From Gammaproteobacteria bacterium (GTDB taxonomy: Bacteria; Pseudomonadota; Gammaproteobacteria; Enterobacterales; Alteromonadaceae), in the NCBI GenBank assembly GCA_027484495.1, contig JAIXSW010000362.1, positions 1 through 25,953 of the forward strand: a stretch of DNA of 25,953 nt. The letters run 5' to 3'. The translations under genes were made by a program, and so were the position numbers. Shown here in pieces: positions 23,640-25,953 of this stretch. Every line of letters starts with the position of its first letter. Positions within the stretch are counted from its first letter, which is position 1. The notes under the pieces are model-generated. The model searched no databases. It was given only the letters and a program-made list of their open reading frames with translations, and was not told the DNA's origin.

Positions 23640-25196
23640 TTACAGCACAGGGAAGGTGTAATGCGCACCAATCCCGAGTGGAATACCCAGTGCCCAATAC
23701 AGCAACAGGAAGGCGCTCCACAGCACCAGGAAACACACCGAGAAAGGCAGCATCAACGCAATCAGGGTACCAATACCGGTTGATTTCACGTACTTCTGGC
23801 AGAACACCACAATCAGCGGGAAATACGGCATCAGCGGCGTAATGATGTTGGTAGAAGAATCACCGACCCGATAAGCGGCCTGAGTTAAATCCGGCGAGAC
23901 GCCGAGCTCCATCAACATCGGCACCATAATGGCGCCAATCAGCGCCCATTTGGCCGATGCTGAGCCCACCAGTAGATTGACAGACGCGGTTAAGAACACG
24001 ATACCAACCAAGGTCACGCCAAGCGGCAGTGCCAGCTCTTTCAACGCCAGAGCGCCTTTAATGGCCAGTAACGCGCCCAGATTGGATTGGCCAAACGCAT
24101 AGATAAACTGGGCACAGAAAAACGCCATCACGATGTAATAACCCATGCCGGACATGGCCTTACTCATGCCTTGCACGATAGAGCGGTGATTTTTCGCTGA
24201 ACCAGAGGCATAGCCGTAAACTACACCCGGAATTAAGAAAAACACAAAAATAATGCCGACAATCGACTGCATCAGCGGTGCCGTCGCGCTGGTCAGCAAG
24301 CCGTCTGTACCGCGCCAGGCTGAATCAGCACTTGAAGCCGACCACATCAGTAACACACCGGACACCAACATCGATAAGGTGGCGTAACGCAGGCCTTTGC
24401 GCTCGGCATCTTTTAAAGCATCCAGCTTTGGCAGGCTGGCCGGGTCACCGTCAACCTGGGTGTTTTTCAGCCGTGGCTCGATCACTTTATCAGTCAGAAA
24501 CCAGCCAACCAGAATAATCAGGCCTGCAGAAGCTGTGGTGAAAAAGTAGTTGTTCAGTGGGTTAATCAACATATCGCTTGCCGCCGGATCTGCTGATAAA
24601 CGCGCTGCGGCCTGAGTCAGTCCCGCCAACATCGGATCTAAACTAGACGGCACAAATAACGTGGCAGAGAAACCTCCTGAGACGCCGGCAAAAGCGGCGG
24701 CAATGCCTGCCAACGGATGGCGGCCCGCTGCGTAAAAAATCACGGCGCCGAGCGGGATCACCAGCACATAGCCGGCATCGACCGCGACATGGCTTAAGAT
24801 ACCGACAGCAATCAGCACTGGTGTCAGCAGCATTTTTGGTGTGACATTTAAAATCGAGCGCAGGCCGGCATTAATAAAACCTGTATGTTCTGCAACGCCC
24901 AACCCCAGCATAGCGACCAGAACTACGCCCAGTGGCGGGAAATTGACAAAGGTCGTGACCATCTTACTCATAAAAGTGGTGAGTGCAGCGCCATCCAGCA
25001 AATTGACGATGACGATAGCTTGTCCAGTGCGCGGGTCAATCTCACTGAACTGCACGCCGGACAGAGCCCAGGAAATGAGCCAGACTGCCAGCATAAACAG
25101 GGCGAATAACACGGCGGGATCGGGAAGTTTATTGCCCGCGCGTTCTATCGCATCGAGACTGCGCTGCAACCAGGGCGTGGTCGTTTGGGTAGACAT
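23640..25196 (-). CDS. AbgT-family transporter (aminobenzoyl-glutamate/antimetabolite export type)
   Basis: The product is 518 residues (AbgT 508, MtrF 522, YdaH similar), with about 12 hydrophobic segments and two re-entrant-like regions. Family patterns include AIERAGNKLPDPAVLFALFML near the N-terminus, LGLGVAEHTGFINAGLR at about 98-114, SHVAVDAGYVLVIPLGA near 134-150, and SASAKWALIGAIMVPMLMELG with VGDSSTNIITPLMPYFP near the C-terminus. AbgT of E. coli takes up p-aminobenzoyl-glutamate, whereas MtrF and YdaH export sulfonamides; neither direction is shown here. AAGGAA lies five bases before ATG 25196. A promoter is predicted at 25225-25254. It stands alone between metK and the ABC genes. 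Confidence 0.93.
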   Translation of the reverse strand: MSTQTTTPWLQRSLDAIERAGNKLPDPAVLFALFMLAVWLISWALSGVQFSEIDPRTGQAIVIVNLLDGAALTTFMSKMVTTFVNFPPLGVVLVAMLGLGVAEHTGFINAGLRSILNVTPKMLLTPVLIAVGILSHVAVDAGYVLVIPLGAVIFYAAGRHPLAGIAAAFAGVSGGFSATLFVPSSLDPMLAGLTQAAARLSADPAASDMLINPLNNYFFTTASAGLIILVGWFLTDKVIEPRLKNTQVDGDPASLPKLDALKDAERKGLRYATLSMLVSGVLLMWSASSADSAWRGTDGLLTSATAPLMQSIVGIIFVFFLIPGVVYGYASGSAKNHRSIVQGMSKAMSGMGYYIVMAFFCAQFIYAFGQSNLGALLAIKGALALKELALPLGVTLVGIVFLTASVNLLVGSASAKWALIGAIMVPMLMELGVSPDLTQAAYRVGDSSTNIITPLMPYFPLIVVFCQKYVKSTGIGTLIALMLPFSVCFLVLWSAFLLLYWALGIPLGIGAHYTFPVL

Positions 25197-25224
25197 AGAG
25201 TTTCCTTGTTATGGTCGGTCAGCC

Positions 25225-25254
25225 GTTATAAAAGTTATCGGGCTGTGCTGGCAA
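25225..25254 (-). promoter_or_regulatory. putative sigma-70 promoter for the AbgT-type transporter
   Basis: Minus-strand TTGCCA (25249-25254) is 18 bases from TATAAC (25225-25230). Each box matches 5 of 6 consensus bases. It lies 28 bases before the start codon and after the metK terminator, so the gene probably has its own transcript. Confidence 0.6.
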
Positions 25255-25323
25255 ACAGGAAAAAACTGTGAAAAAGTCAGGTTGAGGCTGTGCTGATGTT
25301 GCAGGTTGTGAAACGCTGCGCAA

Positions 25324-25346
25324 CAAAAAGGGAGCCGAAGCTCCCT
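25324..25346 (-). terminator. metK terminator with UUCG tetraloop
   Basis: On the minus strand AGGGAGC, loop TTCG, GCTCCCT is followed by TTTTTGTTG. The C(UUCG)G loop is very stable, and the T-run completes a textbook rho-independent terminator 18 bases after the metK stop. Confidence 0.95.
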
Positions 25347-25364
25347 GTTTAGTTCAGTCTGAGA

Positions 25365-25953
25365 TCACAGACCGGCTTCAGCACGCAGTGCGTCGGCTTT
25401 GTTCGTCTGTTCCCACGGGAACTCATTGCGGCCAAAGTGACCGTAGGCTGCAGTCGCTTTGTAGATTGGGCGCTCAAGGTCAAGCATTGCAATCAGGCCG
25501 GCCGGGCGCAGGTCGAAGTGGGCACGGATTAACTTAATCAGCTGGTCTTCTGACAGTTTGCTGGTGCCAAAAGTCTCGACGCTGATAGAAGTCGGTTCTG
25601 CCACGCCGATGGCGTAAGACACCTGGATCTCGCAGCGCTCAGCTAAGCCTGCCGCGACAATGTTTTTCGCGACATAACGCGCAGCGTAGGCGGCTGAACG
25701 GTCCACTTTTGATGGGTCTTTACCAGAGAAAGCGCCACCGCCGTGACGGGCCATGCCGCCGTAGCTATCCACGATGATTTTACGGCCGGTCAGACCGCAA
25801 TCACCCATTGGACCGCCGATGACAAAACGACCTGTTGGGTTGATGAAGAACTTGGTGCTTTGACGCAGCCATTCAGCGGGCAGGACTGGCTTGATGATGT
25901 GTTCCATCACCGCTTCACGCAGGTCTTGCGTAGAAATGGTGTCGCAATGTTGC
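25365..25953 (-). CDS. metK: MetK, S-adenosylmethionine synthetase, C-terminal part
   Basis: These are the last 195 or so residues of MetK, with the 5' part beyond the right edge. MetK makes S-adenosylmethionine from methionine and ATP. In the visible part, ISTQDLREAVMEHIIKPVLP opens, followed by NPTGRFVIGGPMGDCGLTGR, then KIIVDSYGGMARHGGGAFSG with DPSKVDRSAAYAARYVAKN, and near the end PIYKATAAYGHFGRNEFPWE. All are conserved MetK blocks, including the ATP and metal site region GGGAFSGKDPSKVDRS. No frameshift is seen. A strong terminator follows. Confidence 0.97.
   Translation of the reverse strand, partial: QHCDTISTQDLREAVMEHIIKPVLPAEWLRQSTKFFINPTGRFVIGGPMGDCGLTGRKIIVDSYGGMARHGGGAFSGKDPSKVDRSAAYAARYVAKNIVAAGLAERCEIQVSYAIGVAEPTSISVETFGTSKLSEDQLIKLIRAHFDLRPAGLIAMLDLERPIYKATAAYGHFGRNEFPWEQTNKADALRAEAGL

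Noticed and set aside
1..25953. CRISPR array, tRNA/rRNA genes, insertion sequence or phage attachment site
   Set aside because: I saw no regularly spaced repeats, tRNA cloverleaf-like segment, transposase or integrase motif; a dedicated tRNA and repeat scan would settle it.

Overview
The window reads as chromosomal DNA of a gammaproteobacterium, most likely an Alteromonadales-type organism (Rheinheimera/Alishewanella/Shewanella-like). This rests on the gene order pilU-pilT / yggS-proC-yggT-yggU-DUF4426-rdgB-hemW and metK...rsmE-gshB-yqgE-ruvX, and on families largely confined to that class (DUF2884/YggN, DUF2982, DUF4426). The genus is an inference, not read from the sequence. I saw no rRNA, tRNA, CRISPR array, insertion sequence, phage gene or integration site. 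Coding density is high, with no gene-free stretch above about 170 bases.

Layout. 1-988 (-): 5' part of an RND-type membrane fusion protein running off the left edge. 1120-2284 (+): a 33-residue CxxC membrane peptide that is too short for most gene callers, translationally coupled to a DUF2982-like membrane protein, then an unrecognised 111-residue protein and a terminator. 2381-4060 (+): a DUF342/FapA-like beta-helix protein. 4176-4940 (+): a YggN-like exported protein. 4960-7004 (-): rimK overlapping an AstE/AspA-like zinc hydrolase. 7098-9547 (-): two Mg2+ transport families side by side, mgtE and corA. 9688-16272 (-): a long same-strand run yggS-proC-yggT-yggU-DUF4426-rdgB-hemW followed by a DUF885 lipoprotein. 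16316-18504 (+): pilT-pilU, the type IV pilus retraction ATPases, divergent from yggS. 18553-21548 (-): rsmE-gshB-yqgE-ruvX-DUF1653. 21627-23575 (+): a two-gene ABC-2 exporter. 23640-25196 (-): an AbgT-family transporter. 25365-25953 (-): 3' part of metK.

How the genes fit together. Most of the window is core metabolism and housekeeping: S-adenosylmethionine, glutathione and proline synthesis, PLP balance, nucleotide-pool cleaning, haem trafficking, 16S rRNA methylation and twitching motility. The less explained parts are the small-protein/DUF2982/111-residue set at the left, the RimK plus AstE-like pair (a possible writer/eraser of glutamate tails), and the mgtE-corA doublet. I found no convincing defence, mobile or wholly new multi-gene system; the findings below are leads, graded accordingly. 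Several genes start with GTG or TTG, judged from Shine-Dalgarno spacing.
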